DNA of 64,000 nt from an uncultured Collinsella sp. (GTDB taxonomy: Bacteria > Actinomycetota > Coriobacteriia > Coriobacteriales > Coriobacteriaceae). Position numbers and translations under genes: made by a program. The notes beneath the pieces were generated by a model that was not told the origin of the DNA, did not search any database, and saw only the letters and a list, made by a program, of their open reading frames with translations. Shown piece by piece: positions 28,046 to 36,487 of this stretch. The stretch lies in NCBI GenBank assembly GCA_902472315.1, contig CABRNM010000008.1:1-64000 (forward strand), read 5' to 3'. The number at the start of each line of letters is the position of its first letter. The first letter of the stretch is position 1.

Positions 28046-29107
28046 ATGGAGAGGATACTCGGCGTTAATCTCTCTGGCTGGTTTATTCCCGAGCCTTGGG
28101 TGACCCCGTCGCTATACGCGGCGACCGGTGCATCCAACGCGGCCGAGCTGCAGGAGGCCATGGGCACCGCCGCCTATAATGAGCGCATGCGCCGTCATTA
28201 CGAGACGTTTGTGAGTGAGGACGATTTTCGCCGCATGGCGCAGATCGGTCTCAATGCCGTGCGTCTGCCGGTGCCCTGGTATGCCTTTGGTTCGCAGGAG
28301 TCCGACGCGTCCTACATCTCGGTTGTCGACTACATCGACCGTGCAATTGAGTGGGCTGCCAAGTACGACATCCGCGTGCTGCTCGATCTGGCGACGGTGC
28401 CCGGTGGCCAGGGCGATTCCAATGATTCGCCCACCACGCCGGAGGCTGTTGCCGAGTGGCATTCGTCCACCAACGGCCGTCATGTCGCGCTCGATGTGCT
28501 CGAGCGCTTGGCCGATCGCTATGGCGAGGCCGAGAGCCTGCTGGGCATTGAGCTGCTGGACACGCCACAGATGAGCGTCCGCAAGAGTCTCTTTACCATG
28601 ACGGATGGTATTCCTGCCCACTACCTGCGCAACTTCTATCGCGATGCCTACGAGCTTGTCCGTTCGTATATGCCCGAGGATAAGATCGTCGTCTTCTCGT
28701 CGTCGGGGCATCCCGGCGAGTGGAAGCATTTTATGCGCGGCGCCAAGTACAAGAACGTCTACATGGACCTTCACCTGTACCATTACCGCGACGAGTATGC
28801 GCTCGACATCACGAGCCCCCGCGGGCTGACGACGGCGATCTCGCGCAACAAGCGCGAGCTTAAAGAAGCAATTTCGGCAGGGTTCCCCGTGCTGGTGGGC
28901 GAATGGTCGGGCGCGGCGATCTTTGCCAACTCGTCGGTTACGCCCGAGGGACGCAATGCCTATGAGCGCGTGTTTATCGCCAACCAGCTGGCTTCGTTTG
29001 CGCCGGCTGCCGGTTGGTTCTTCCAAACGTGGAAGACCGAGAAGCGCATTGCAGCATGGGATGCCCGCGCGGCGCTCGGTACGCTCGAGCGCGGCATGAT
29101 TGAATAG
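28046..29107 (+). CDS. Glycoside hydrolase family 5-like protein, probably inactive
   Basis: 353 residues, no signal peptide. The fold resembles exo-beta-1,3-glucanase-type GH5: GVNLSGWFIPEPWVTPSLY, GLNAVRLPVPWYAFG, LLGIELL and VGEWSGAAIF. The nucleophile glutamate is present (E286 in GEWS). However, the acid/base position, normally Asn-Glu-Pro, reads Asp172-Thr173-Pro (LLDTP), and the DLHG histidine region reads DLATVPGG. It may be a non-catalytic carbohydrate-binding protein or use an unusual mechanism. ATG 28046 is preceded by GAAGGGGG; a GTG directly in front is an alternative. The frame extends upstream through the tRNA terminator and is not used. Confidence 0.78.
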   Translation: MERILGVNLSGWFIPEPWVTPSLYAATGASNAAELQEAMGTAAYNERMRRHYETFVSEDDFRRMAQIGLNAVRLPVPWYAFGSQESDASYISVVDYIDRAIEWAAKYDIRVLLDLATVPGGQGDSNDSPTTPEAVAEWHSSTNGRHVALDVLERLADRYGEAESLLGIELLDTPQMSVRKSLFTMTDGIPAHYLRNFYRDAYELVRSYMPEDKIVVFSSSGHPGEWKHFMRGAKYKNVYMDLHLYHYRDEYALDITSPRGLTTAISRNKRELKEAISAGFPVLVGEWSGAAIFANSSVTPEGRNAYERVFIANQLASFAPAAGWFFQTWKTEKRIAAWDARAALGTLERGMIE

Positions 29108-29113
29108 GTTGAT

Positions 29114-29992
29114 ATGACGCAAAACAGCGCCCATACGGGCAAACTCTATGTGGTCGGCACGCCCATCGGCAACTTGGGTGACCTGTCCCCGCGCGTTGGC
29201 GAGGCCTTTGCCGCCGCCGATGCCATCTGCTGCGAAGACACGCGTGTGACGTCAAAGCTGCTGATGCACCTGGGCATTTCCAAGCCGCTTGTCCGTTGCG
29301 ACGAGAATGTGATCGCCAGTCGCGCCGCCGGCCTGGTCGACCGCCTGCTGGCGGGGGAGACCCTCGCCTTTGCCTCGGACGCCGGCATGCCGAGTGTGTC
29401 CGACCCCGGCCAGGTGCTGGTCGAGGCAGCGCGTGAGGCCGATGTGCCCGTAGAAGTTATTCCCGGGCCCTCTGCTTGCGTCACGGCGCTCGTTTCGTCC
29501 GGCATTCCCTGCGAGCATTTTTTCTTCGAGGGCTTTTTGGACCGAAAGCACGGCGACCGCGTGCGCCGTTTGCAGCGCCTTGCCGTAGTACCCGGCGCGC
29601 TCATCTTCTACGAGTCTCCACATCGCATCGTGGCGACGCTCGAGGCCGTGGCGGAGGTCTTTCCCCAGCGTGAGGTTGCCGTCTGCCGCGAACTCACCAA
29701 GCTGCACGAGGAGGTCTTGCGCGGGCCCGCTGCCCAGCTCGCCGAGGAGCTGCGTGCTCGCGGCGAGGTAAAGGGCGAGATTGCGCTGGTCATCGCGCCG
29801 CCGAGCGAGGACGAGGAGGCCGGTATCGTACCGGTTGGCGCCGCGGCAGCGGATCCCGACGAGGCCCTGCGCGAGGATATCCGCGCCGCGCTCGAGGAGG
29901 GGGAGCCCGCCTCTGCGGTGGCCAAGCGCCTGTCTCAGAAGTATTCGCGCCGCAAGCGCGATGTCTATGCCATGGTGCTCGATATGCAATAG
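29114..29992 (+). CDS. rsmI: 16S rRNA 2'-O-ribose C1402 methyltransferase
   Basis: 292 residues; SAM-dependent tetrapyrrole-methylase fold enzyme that methylates the ribose of C1402 in 16S rRNA. The start LYVVGTPIGNLGDLSPR is the family signature, followed by CEDTRVTSKLL, ASDAGMPSVSDPG and IPGPSACVTALVSSG. A C-terminal basic helix (KRLSQKYSRRKRDVY) is typical. It starts six bases after the GH5-like gene, with only a weak ribosome site. Confidence 0.95.
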   Translation: MTQNSAHTGKLYVVGTPIGNLGDLSPRVGEAFAAADAICCEDTRVTSKLLMHLGISKPLVRCDENVIASRAAGLVDRLLAGETLAFASDAGMPSVSDPGQVLVEAAREADVPVEVIPGPSACVTALVSSGIPCEHFFFEGFLDRKHGDRVRRLQRLAVVPGALIFYESPHRIVATLEAVAEVFPQREVAVCRELTKLHEEVLRGPAAQLAEELRARGEVKGEIALVIAPPSEDEEAGIVPVGAAAADPDEALREDIRAALEEGEPASAVAKRLSQKYSRRKRDVYAMVLDMQ

Positions 29993-30061
29993 ATGGAGGA
30001 TATCCAGCCCTTGCGCTAGAATCATCCCCTGTATGCAACGTTTTTCTGGAGGACAAACCCC

Positions 30062-31663
30062 ATGGATCAAAGCAAGCCTTCGTTCTTTATCACGACGCCC
30101 ATCTACTACGTCAACGCCGATCCGCACCTGGGCACGGCTTATTCCACCATCATCGCCGACGTTCAGGCTCGCTATCGCCGCTCCGCTGGCTACAACGTTA
30201 AGTTCCTGACCGGCATGGACGAGCACGGCGAGAAGGTCGCCGAGGCCGCAGCCAAGCATGGCATGACGCCGCAGGAGTGGACCGACAGCCAGGCTCCGCA
30301 CTTCAAGGAGCTTTGGAGCAAGCTCGAGATTTCCAACGATGACTTCATTCGCACCACCGAGCCGCGCCAGCATCATGCCGTGCAGTACCTGTGGGAGCGC
30401 ATGAAGGAGTCCGGTTACCTGTATAAGGGCAGCTACGACGGCTGGTATTGCGTGCCTGACGAGACCTACTTCACCGATACGCAGGTCCAGAAGGGCGACG
30501 AGGAGTACGGTAGCGTCGGCCAGCACCTGTGCCCCGACTGCCACCGTCCGCTTGAGCGCGTGCAGGAGGAGTCCTACTTCTTTAAGCTTTCCGCCTTCCA
30601 GGACAAGCTGCTCAAGCTTTACGACGAGCACCCCGACTTTGTCGAGCCTGCGTTCCGCATGAACGAGGTGCGCAGCTTTGTCGAGGGCGGCCTTAACGAC
30701 CTTTCCGTGAGCCGCACGAGCTTTGACTGGGGCATTCAGGTCCCGTTTGACGAGGGCCACGTGACCTACGTGTGGTTCGATGCGCTGCTCAACTATATGA
30801 CGGCCGTCGGCTACGGCGTCGACACCGACGAGGCACGTGCCGAGCTGGCCTATCGTTGGCCCGCGCAGTTCCACATCGTGGGTAAGGACATCATCCGCTT
30901 CCACTGCGTCATTTGGCCCGCCATGCTCATGGCCATCGGTGAGGCCCTGCCCGAGCACGTCTTTGCCCACGGCTTCCTGACCGTGCGCAATGCCGAGACC
31001 GGCAAGGCCGAGAAGATGTCCAAGAGCCGCGGCAACGCCATCGCTCCGCAGGACGTTATCGACATGCTGGGCGTCGAGGGCTATCGCTATTACTTCATGA
31101 CCGACGTCGTCCCCGGCACCGACGGTGCCATCAGCTTCGATCGCATGGAGCAGGTCTACAACGCCGACCTGGCCAACAGCTGGGGCAACCTTATCTCGCG
31201 TTCGCTCAACATGAGCGGCAAGTACTTTGACGGTTGCGCGCCCGCCAAGCCCGCGTCGTTCGATGCGTTCGAAAACCCGCTGGCAAAGATCGCCGATGGC
31301 CTGGTCGAGCGCTACATGGCCAAGATGGACGTGCTCGATTACGGTGGAGCTAAGGACGAGGTCATGGAGCTCATCCATGCCGCCAACCACTACATCGAGG
31401 ACTCCGAGCCCTGGGCGCTTGCCAAGGACGAGACCAAGGCTGACGAGCTGGCATTTGTGATCTACAACCTGCTCGAGGCTATCCGCATTGCCGCTCACCT
31501 GCTGATGCCGCTCATGCCCCAGACTTCTGCCGAGGCCCTGCGCCGCCTGTCGTGCGAGGACGAGGCCGCGAGCGACGACCTCAAGGGCATTTGCGCTTGG
31601 GGCTTGCTTGCCGGTGGTCAGCCCGTCGAGAAGGGCGAGCCGCTGTTCCCGCGTCTGGGCTAA
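30062..31663 (+). CDS. metG: Methionyl-tRNA synthetase
   Basis: 533 residues, class I synthetase charging tRNA-Met. HIGH-like motif HLGTAYS (residues about 20-26), a connective peptide with CPDCHRPLE (a single reduced zinc-type knuckle region), KMSKS at about residue 318 and an anticodon-binding helical domain. The C-terminal dimerisation/tRNA-binding domain of the longer B. subtilis-type enzyme is absent. GGAGG precedes the ATG. It lies between rsmI and rsmA. Confidence 0.97.
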   Translation: MDQSKPSFFITTPIYYVNADPHLGTAYSTIIADVQARYRRSAGYNVKFLTGMDEHGEKVAEAAAKHGMTPQEWTDSQAPHFKELWSKLEISNDDFIRTTEPRQHHAVQYLWERMKESGYLYKGSYDGWYCVPDETYFTDTQVQKGDEEYGSVGQHLCPDCHRPLERVQEESYFFKLSAFQDKLLKLYDEHPDFVEPAFRMNEVRSFVEGGLNDLSVSRTSFDWGIQVPFDEGHVTYVWFDALLNYMTAVGYGVDTDEARAELAYRWPAQFHIVGKDIIRFHCVIWPAMLMAIGEALPEHVFAHGFLTVRNAETGKAEKMSKSRGNAIAPQDVIDMLGVEGYRYYFMTDVVPGTDGAISFDRMEQVYNADLANSWGNLISRSLNMSGKYFDGCAPAKPASFDAFENPLAKIADGLVERYMAKMDVLDYGGAKDEVMELIHAANHYIEDSEPWALAKDETKADELAFVIYNLLEAIRIAAHLLMPLMPQTSAEALRRLSCEDEAASDDLKGICAWGLLAGGQPVEKGEPLFPRLG

Positions 31664-31702
31664 GCCGCCGCGCGCCATATCGGCAATTTGCTGTTTAGAT
31701 GT

Positions 31703-31738
31703 AAGGGCATGGCCGCAACGGTCCATGCCCTTTTGTTT
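31703..31738 (+). terminator. Terminator of metG
   Basis: AAGGGCATGG (31703-31712) pairs with CCATGCCCTT (31723-31732), followed by TTTGTTT. Confidence 0.88.
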
Positions 31739-31770
31739 CAAGACGCCGCCACCATGCTAAGGAGGCAACT

Positions 31771-32631
31771 ATGACAACTTCGCCTTTGGCAAACCCCACG
31801 GCAACAAGGGAGCTGCTGGAGGAGTTTGGCCTTGCGACCAAGCATCGCCTGGGCCAGAACTTCCTGATCGACAACCATGTAATTGAGCGCATTTGCGAGC
31901 TTTCCGAGCTTGCGGGCGATGAGCGCGTGCTCGAGGTCGGTCCGGGCGTTGGTACGCTCACGCTTGCGCTGCTGCAGGAGGCGGCGTGCGTCACGTCGAT
32001 CGAGGCCGACCCCGAGCTCGAGCCGGTGCTCGATGCCCATGCCGCTGACTACGCCAACTTCCGCTTTATCATGGGCGACGCGCTCAGGGTGACGCCGGAG
32101 CAGATTGAGCAGGTTGCGGGCGGTGAGCCGACGGTATTTGTCGCGAACCTGCCCTATAACGTGGCGGCGACGATCATCCTGCAGTTCTTCCAGACGATGC
32201 CCGCGCTCAAGCGCGCCGTCGTCATGGTTCAAAAGGAGGTTGCCGATCGCATTGCCGCAGTGCCGGGCAATAAGACCTATGGCGGCTATACGGCAAAGCT
32301 CGGCCTGTATGCGCAGGTGACGGGTCGCTTTGAGGTGCCGCCGCGTTGCTTTATGCCGGCACCGCACGTGGACTCGGCCGTCGTGCGTATCGACCGTGTT
32401 GACGGCGTGGTGCCCGAAGGACTCGATCGCGAGTTTGTGGCCCGCGTGATTGACGCCGCATTTGCTCAGCGTCGCAAGACCATCCGCAATTCCATGAGCG
32501 CCAACGGCTTTGCCAAGGACGTGCTCGATGCCGCCTTTGAGGCTTGCGGTATCTCACCCACCACGCGCGCCGAGACGCTCGATGTTGCTGACTTTGTCCG
32601 CCTGGCCCAGGAGCTAATCCATGACGCCTAA
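31771..32631 (+). CDS. rsmA: 16S rRNA dimethyladenosine transferase (KsgA)
   Basis: 286 residues. Dimethylates A1518 and A1519 of 16S rRNA using SAM. Motifs: LGQNFLIDNHVIERI, VLEVGPGVGTLTLAL (SAM site), FIMGDAL and VANLPYNV (the catalytic NLPY). Start ATG follows AAGGAGGC. The last eleven bases overlap the start of the tatD-family gene. Confidence 0.97.
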   Translation: MTTSPLANPTATRELLEEFGLATKHRLGQNFLIDNHVIERICELSELAGDERVLEVGPGVGTLTLALLQEAACVTSIEADPELEPVLDAHAADYANFRFIMGDALRVTPEQIEQVAGGEPTVFVANLPYNVAATIILQFFQTMPALKRAVVMVQKEVADRIAAVPGNKTYGGYTAKLGLYAQVTGRFEVPPRCFMPAPHVDSAVVRIDRVDGVVPEGLDREFVARVIDAAFAQRRKTIRNSMSANGFAKDVLDAAFEACGISPTTRAETLDVADFVRLAQELIHDA

Positions 32632-33538
32632 TGCCGAACGCGTGACGTTTACCAAGAAAAAGAAGACGGTTGCCTGCCCCGTGCCCTTGGCACCGCTTGC
32701 CGACACGCATGCGCATCTGCTTTCGTTTTGGGGCAAAGAAGTGCCCGAGACGCTCGTGCGCGCGAAAGCCGCGGGCGTCGACCTGTTGGTGACGATGCTC
32801 GACCCCATCGCCGACAAGCGCAGCGTGACGGACTATAGCGACTGGCTGGTGCGCGAAATTCTACCGATGCGGGATATTCCGCAGATCAAGTATCTCGCTG
32901 GCGTTCATCCCTATGGCGCGCCGGATTATACCGACGACATCCACGCGCAGGTCGTTGCCGCGCTCGATAATCCTTTGTGCGCCGGTATCGGCGAGATCGG
33001 CCTGGACTACCACATGGATTACGATGACGACATCGCGCCGGCGCCCCATAGTGTGCAGATTGATTGCATGGCACGTCAGCTCGAAGTTGCCGTGCGCCGC
33101 AATGTGCCGGTGGAGCTGCACCTGCGGCACGAGGACTCGGATGGGGAGCGCACTTCGCACGTTGATGCGTACAACGTGCTGCGCGAGGTAGGTGTGCCTC
33201 AGGCCGGTTGCGTGCTGCACTGCTTTGGCGAGGATCGAGCTACGATGGAGCGCTTTGTGGGTTTGGGCTGCTATATCGCTTATGGCGGCGCGGCCACCTT
33301 TAAGCGCAACGACGACGTGCGCGAGGCATTTGCGGCGACCCCGCTCGATCGCATTTTGTTCGAGACGGATTGCCCGTATATGGCACCGGAGCCCATTCGT
33401 GGTCTTGAGTGCGAGCCGGCAATGATTTCTATCACGGCAAACACGCTGGTCAACGACCGTGTCGATCGTACCGGCGAGGATGCTGAGGCAATCGCGCGAG
33501 CGGCTTGGGAAAATGCCTGCAAACTTTTTCAAAAATAG
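32621..33538 (+). CDS. tatD: TatD family metal-dependent hydrolase
   Basis: 305 residues. Metal-dependent deoxyribonuclease/hydrolase of the TatD family: ADTHAHL, IGEIGLDYH, ELHLRHE, LHCFGE and FETDCPYMAP provide the expected His/Glu/Asp metal ligands. A basic N-terminal extension of about 25 residues precedes the fold; the ATG at 32621 lies inside rsmA. The C-terminal coding sequence contains the A/T-rich element upstream of the tRNA-Leu promoter. Confidence 0.92.
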   Translation: MTPNAERVTFTKKKKTVACPVPLAPLADTHAHLLSFWGKEVPETLVRAKAAGVDLLVTMLDPIADKRSVTDYSDWLVREILPMRDIPQIKYLAGVHPYGAPDYTDDIHAQVVAALDNPLCAGIGEIGLDYHMDYDDDIAPAPHSVQIDCMARQLEVAVRRNVPVELHLRHEDSDGERTSHVDAYNVLREVGVPQAGCVLHCFGEDRATMERFVGLGCYIAYGGAATFKRNDDVREAFAATPLDRILFETDCPYMAPEPIRGLECEPAMISITANTLVNDRVDRTGEDAEAIARAAWENACKLFQK

Positions 33539-33570
33539 TTCTTGCGTTCGCGGTAGCGCTCCGTTATTCT
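33521..33570 (+). promoter_or_regulatory. Promoter of tRNA-Leu
   Basis: TTGCGT (33542-33547), 17 bases, TATTCT (33565-33570), with AAACTTTTTCAAAAATAG just upstream overlapping the end of tatD. Confidence 0.7.
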
Positions 33571-33581
33571 AATTCCTGCAC

Positions 33582-33668
33582 GCGGGCGTGGCGGAATTGG
33601 CAGACGCGTACGGTTCAGGTCCGTATGGGGGCAACCCCATGAAGGTTCAAGTCCTTTCGCCCGCACCA
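33582..33668 (+). tRNA. tRNA-Leu (CAG)
   Basis: Class II tRNA with long variable arm (TGGGGGCAACCCCA). Acceptor stem GCGGGCG pairs fully with CGCCCGC; anticodon loop TTCAGGT gives CAG. CCA is encoded (33666-33668). Confidence 0.95.
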
Positions 33669-33679
33669 TTAAATGAAAG

Positions 33680-33704
33680 AGCTCCCAGCAATGGGGGCTT
33701 TTTT
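33680..33704 (+). terminator. Terminator after tRNA-Leu
   Basis: AGCTCCC (33680-33686) pairs with GGGGGCT (33693-33699), followed by six T. Confidence 0.85.
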
Positions 33705-33785
33705 GTTATGGGCCTCCTGTTGGTGTCACGTGGCTGCTTCGTGCGGGTATCCTAGTGCCAACGTGTGCCTATCAGAGGAGAGACC

Positions 33786-34724
33786 ATGCTGTTGTCCGGT
33801 ATTATCGCTGCTCTTACGAGCCTTCTACTTCCCATCATCATTTTGTTGCTGCTGCTCCCCAACGCCTGCTATGTCGTTGAACAGCAGCATGCCGTGATCA
33901 TCGAGCGTCTGGGCAAGTTTAACCGCATCGTCAACGCGGGCTTCCACATGAAGGTGCCCGTGATCGACCGCAAGGCCGCCACGGTGAATCTGCGCACCAT
34001 GAAAAACGGTTTTGGCATCGACGTTAAGACCCAGGACAACGTGACCATCGGCCTTGAGGTCTCTGCTCAGTACCACGTGAGCTATGACATGGGCGCCGGC
34101 CCGGCAGATTCGGGCATCTACAAGAGCTACTACATGCTGCAGGAGCCCGTCGACCAGATGCGTGATTTCATCACCGACGCCCTGCGCTCTTCCATCCCTG
34201 TCTATACGCTCGATGAGGTCTTTGCCAAGAAGGATGACATCGCCAAGGACGTTAATGCCACCGTGTCCGAGCAGATGGCTGCCTACGGCTTTACCCTCGT
34301 GTCGACACTCATCACCAAGATCGCGCTGCCGACCGAGGTCGAGAACTCCATGAACGACATCAACGCCGCCCAGCGCAAGCGCGCTGCTGCGCAGGAGCTC
34401 GCTGAGGCCGACCGCATCAAGCGCGTTACCGAGGCGACCGCCGAGGCCGAGGCGATGGAAAAGGCGGGCGAGGGCATCGCCAACCAGCGCAAGGCCATCG
34501 CGCTGGGCATCAAGGATTCGCTCGAGATCATCCAGGAGACGGGTGTCGGCAACGACGAGGCCAACCAGCTGTTCATGTTTACGCAGTGGTCCGAGATGAT
34601 GACGGAGTTCGCTCGTACGGGTAAAACCTCGACGGTCGTGCTGCCGAGCGATTTCTCGCAGTCGGCCTCGATGTTCGAGCAGATGCTGGCCGCCGGCAAA
34701 GTTCAAAACGATTTGAAGGAGTAG
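33786..34724 (+). CDS. SPFH/stomatin-like membrane scaffold protein
   Basis: 312 residues. A long N-terminal hydrophobic segment (about residues 3-28) anchors an SPFH domain (about 35-210: QQHAVIIERLGKFNRIVNAGFHMKVP), then a coiled coil rich in Ala/Glu/Lys (RKRAAAQELAEADRIKRVTEA). It belongs to the HflC/QmcA/stomatin group that organises membrane microdomains; no protease (NfeD-like) partner gene is adjacent. Start ATG 33786 follows GAGGAGAG; a longer frame begins 21 bases upstream without a site. Its stop abuts the rlmH start. Confidence 0.9.
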   Translation: MLLSGIIAALTSLLLPIIILLLLLPNACYVVEQQHAVIIERLGKFNRIVNAGFHMKVPVIDRKAATVNLRTMKNGFGIDVKTQDNVTIGLEVSAQYHVSYDMGAGPADSGIYKSYYMLQEPVDQMRDFITDALRSSIPVYTLDEVFAKKDDIAKDVNATVSEQMAAYGFTLVSTLITKIALPTEVENSMNDINAAQRKRAAAQELAEADRIKRVTEATAEAEAMEKAGEGIANQRKAIALGIKDSLEIIQETGVGNDEANQLFMFTQWSEMMTEFARTGKTSTVVLPSDFSQSASMFEQMLAAGKVQNDLKE

Positions 34725-35201
34725 ATGCGCGTGAAATACACCGTCGTTTGCGTTGGTAAGCTCAAGGAGCGCTTTTGGAAGGACGCGTGTGCCGAGTACA
34801 CCAAGCGCCTAGGTGCCTATGCCAAGGTGGATATCCGCGAGGTGGCCGATATCGACCCGGCTAAGGCGGGCGGCGTGGATGCCGCGCGCGACAAGGAGGG
34901 GGTGGCGATTCTTGCAACCCTGCCGCCTCGAGCGCATGTGATCTTGCTGGCCATTGAGGGCAAAGAGCGCTCGAGCGAGGAGCTTTCGGCGCGGCTCGAT
35001 GATCTTATGCTGCGTGGTAACAGCGACATCGCCTTTGTGATTGGCGGATCGGACGGCGTGAGCGATGACGTGCGCGCACGAGCCGACGAGATGCTCAGCT
35101 TTGGACGCATTACCTTGCCGCATAACTTGGCGCGCGTGGTGCTGCTGGAGCAGGTTTACCGCGCCTGCAAAATCAGCCGTGGCGAGCCGTATCACAAATA
35201 G
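34725..35201 (+). CDS. rlmH: 23S rRNA pseudouridine-1915 N3-methyltransferase
   Basis: 158 residues, SPOUT-class SAM methyltransferase acting on pseudouridine 1915 of 23S rRNA. VVCVGKLKERFW at the start, IGGSDGVSDDV and LPHNLARVVLLEQVYRA near the end are diagnostic. The ATG follows the stop of the SPFH gene directly, with its ribosome site (GAAGGAG) inside that gene. Confidence 0.97.
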   Translation: MRVKYTVVCVGKLKERFWKDACAEYTKRLGAYAKVDIREVADIDPAKAGGVDAARDKEGVAILATLPPRAHVILLAIEGKERSSEELSARLDDLMLRGNSDIAFVIGGSDGVSDDVRARADEMLSFGRITLPHNLARVVLLEQVYRACKISRGEPYHK

Positions 35202-35274
35202 GTCGGCAATACGAAACAATGCCGTGGGACAATAGCCTTCGTTTTGAAGAGCGTGTCTGAGAGGACTATGAGAT

Positions 35275-36045
35275 ATGAAGATTGGATTTGTCGGTTTTGG
35301 CAATATGGCGAGCGCTATGGCCGATGGCTGGATCGCCGCCGGTGTGGCTGCGAGCGACATGTGTGCTTGCGCGGGCCACTACGACGCCTTGGTTGAGCGT
35401 TGTGAGGCGCGTGGGATGGTTGCCTGTCGTGATGCGGCGGAGGTTGTCGCCGCATCTGATATCGTGGTCGCTGCGGTCAAGCCGTATATGATCGAGAAGG
35501 TCTTCGCTCCGCTCAAGGATGCCCTAGCCGACAAGGTTGTCCTTTCGGTCGCCTGGACTTGGGATAGCGCCAAGTGGGAAAAGGTCCTGCCGGGTGTCGC
35601 GCATATCTCGACGGTGCCCAACACGCCGGTTTCGGTGGGCGAGGGCGTTATCGCCTGCGAGAAGGCTTCCACGCTTAGCGATGAGCAGCGTGCCACGGTG
35701 CTCGGTCTGCTCGGAAAGCTTGGCACCGTCGTCGAGCTCGATTCGAGTCTGCTGTTTGTGGGCGGTACCGTGGGCGGTTGCGCACCGGCATTTGTCGCCA
35801 TGGCGATTGAGGCCTTGGGCGACGCGGCCGTCAAGCACGGTATCCCGCGCGCCGATGCCTATCGCATTGTGAGCCAAATGGTGCTGGGCACGGCAAAGCT
35901 GCAGCTTGCGACTGGTCAGCATCCTGCGGCGATGAAGGATGCCGTATGCTCACCCGGCGGCGCCACCATCAAGGGCGTCGTCGCGCTCGAGGATGCTGGC
36001 ATGCGCAGCGCCCTGGTCAAGGCCATCGACGCCACCCTCCAGTAA
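35275..36045 (+). CDS. proC: Pyrroline-5-carboxylate reductase
   Basis: 256 residues. Last step of proline biosynthesis, NAD(P)H reduction of pyrroline-5-carboxylate. Rossmann motif GFVGFGNMASAMADGW at the start, SVAWTWDSAKWEKVLPG, VPNTPVSVGEG and the C-terminal helical domain with SPGGATIKGVVALED, the family signature. The ATG has a weak GAGAGG region upstream. It is a single-gene unit with a terminator right after its stop. Confidence 0.96.
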   Translation: MKIGFVGFGNMASAMADGWIAAGVAASDMCACAGHYDALVERCEARGMVACRDAAEVVAASDIVVAAVKPYMIEKVFAPLKDALADKVVLSVAWTWDSAKWEKVLPGVAHISTVPNTPVSVGEGVIACEKASTLSDEQRATVLGLLGKLGTVVELDSSLLFVGGTVGGCAPAFVAMAIEALGDAAVKHGIPRADAYRIVSQMVLGTAKLQLATGQHPAAMKDAVCSPGGATIKGVVALEDAGMRSALVKAIDATLQ

Positions 36046-36085
36046 AACCTGCCATTTAGGGACAGGTTTATTTTGGCAGGTTTTT
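36046..36085 (+). terminator. Terminator of proC
   Basis: AACCTGCCA (36046-36054) pairs with TGGCAGGTT (36074-36082), followed by T residues. The loop contains TTTAGGGACAGGTTTA. Confidence 0.8.
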
Positions 36086-36106
36086 CCTGCGGTTTTGTCG
36101 TATATG

Positions 36107-36151
36107 CGAAAAGCGCCCCGCAACTGGCTCAATTCCAGTGGCGGGGCGCTT
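36107..36151 (-). terminator. Terminator of the small minus-strand gene
   Basis: A stem of AGCGCCCCGC (36112-36121) with GCGGGGCGCT (36141-36150), extended by ACTGG/CCAGT, followed on the minus strand by TTTT. It lies about 50 bases after the stop of the small membrane protein gene. Confidence 0.8.
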
Positions 36152-36202
36152 GCGTTTGTCCAGATAAAACCGACCAAAATAAGCCCGTCTCTTTTTGGCA
36201 GG

Positions 36203-36376
36203 CTAGTCCCAGAAGCCGTCTTGATCGTCCTCGGACTTGGGGCCGCGGTCGACATACATCTTATGGGTGCGCTTCTCCATTACAAAGGCAAGAATCGCAA
36301 ACAGTAGGATGCCGCCGGCGAAAAGGATGGCAAAACCGGTGCGGGTGCCAAACAAAAAGGAAAAAACTGCGTCCAT
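36203..36376 (-). CDS. Small single-pass membrane protein
   Basis: 57 residues, not recognised. The N-terminus MDAVFSFLFGTR precedes a hydrophobic helix (about 13-34, GFAILFAGGILLFAILAFVM) and then a charged cytoplasmic tail (EKRTHKMYVDRGPKSEDDQDGFWD). AGAAGG stands seven bases upstream of its ATG and a good terminator follows, so translation is likely. It lies between proC and serS on the opposite strand. It is too short to be picked up by most length cut-offs. Confidence 0.72.
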   Translation of the reverse strand: MDAVFSFLFGTRTGFAILFAGGILLFAILAFVMEKRTHKMYVDRGPKSEDDQDGFWD

Positions 36377-36487
36377 TGGGTGCCTTCTTGCGTAGTTGAG
36401 TTGGGTCGTAAACGCTCATAAGTATATACTTGCCCATACATGTACAAGGTTGCAACCTAAATGGAATGTATATCGCCGGAGGATCTA

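Noticed and set aside
29252..31741. 829-codon minus-strand open frame over rsmI and metG
   Set aside because: Spans two well-identified plus-strand genes and shows the same His/Leu/Val-rich shadow composition.
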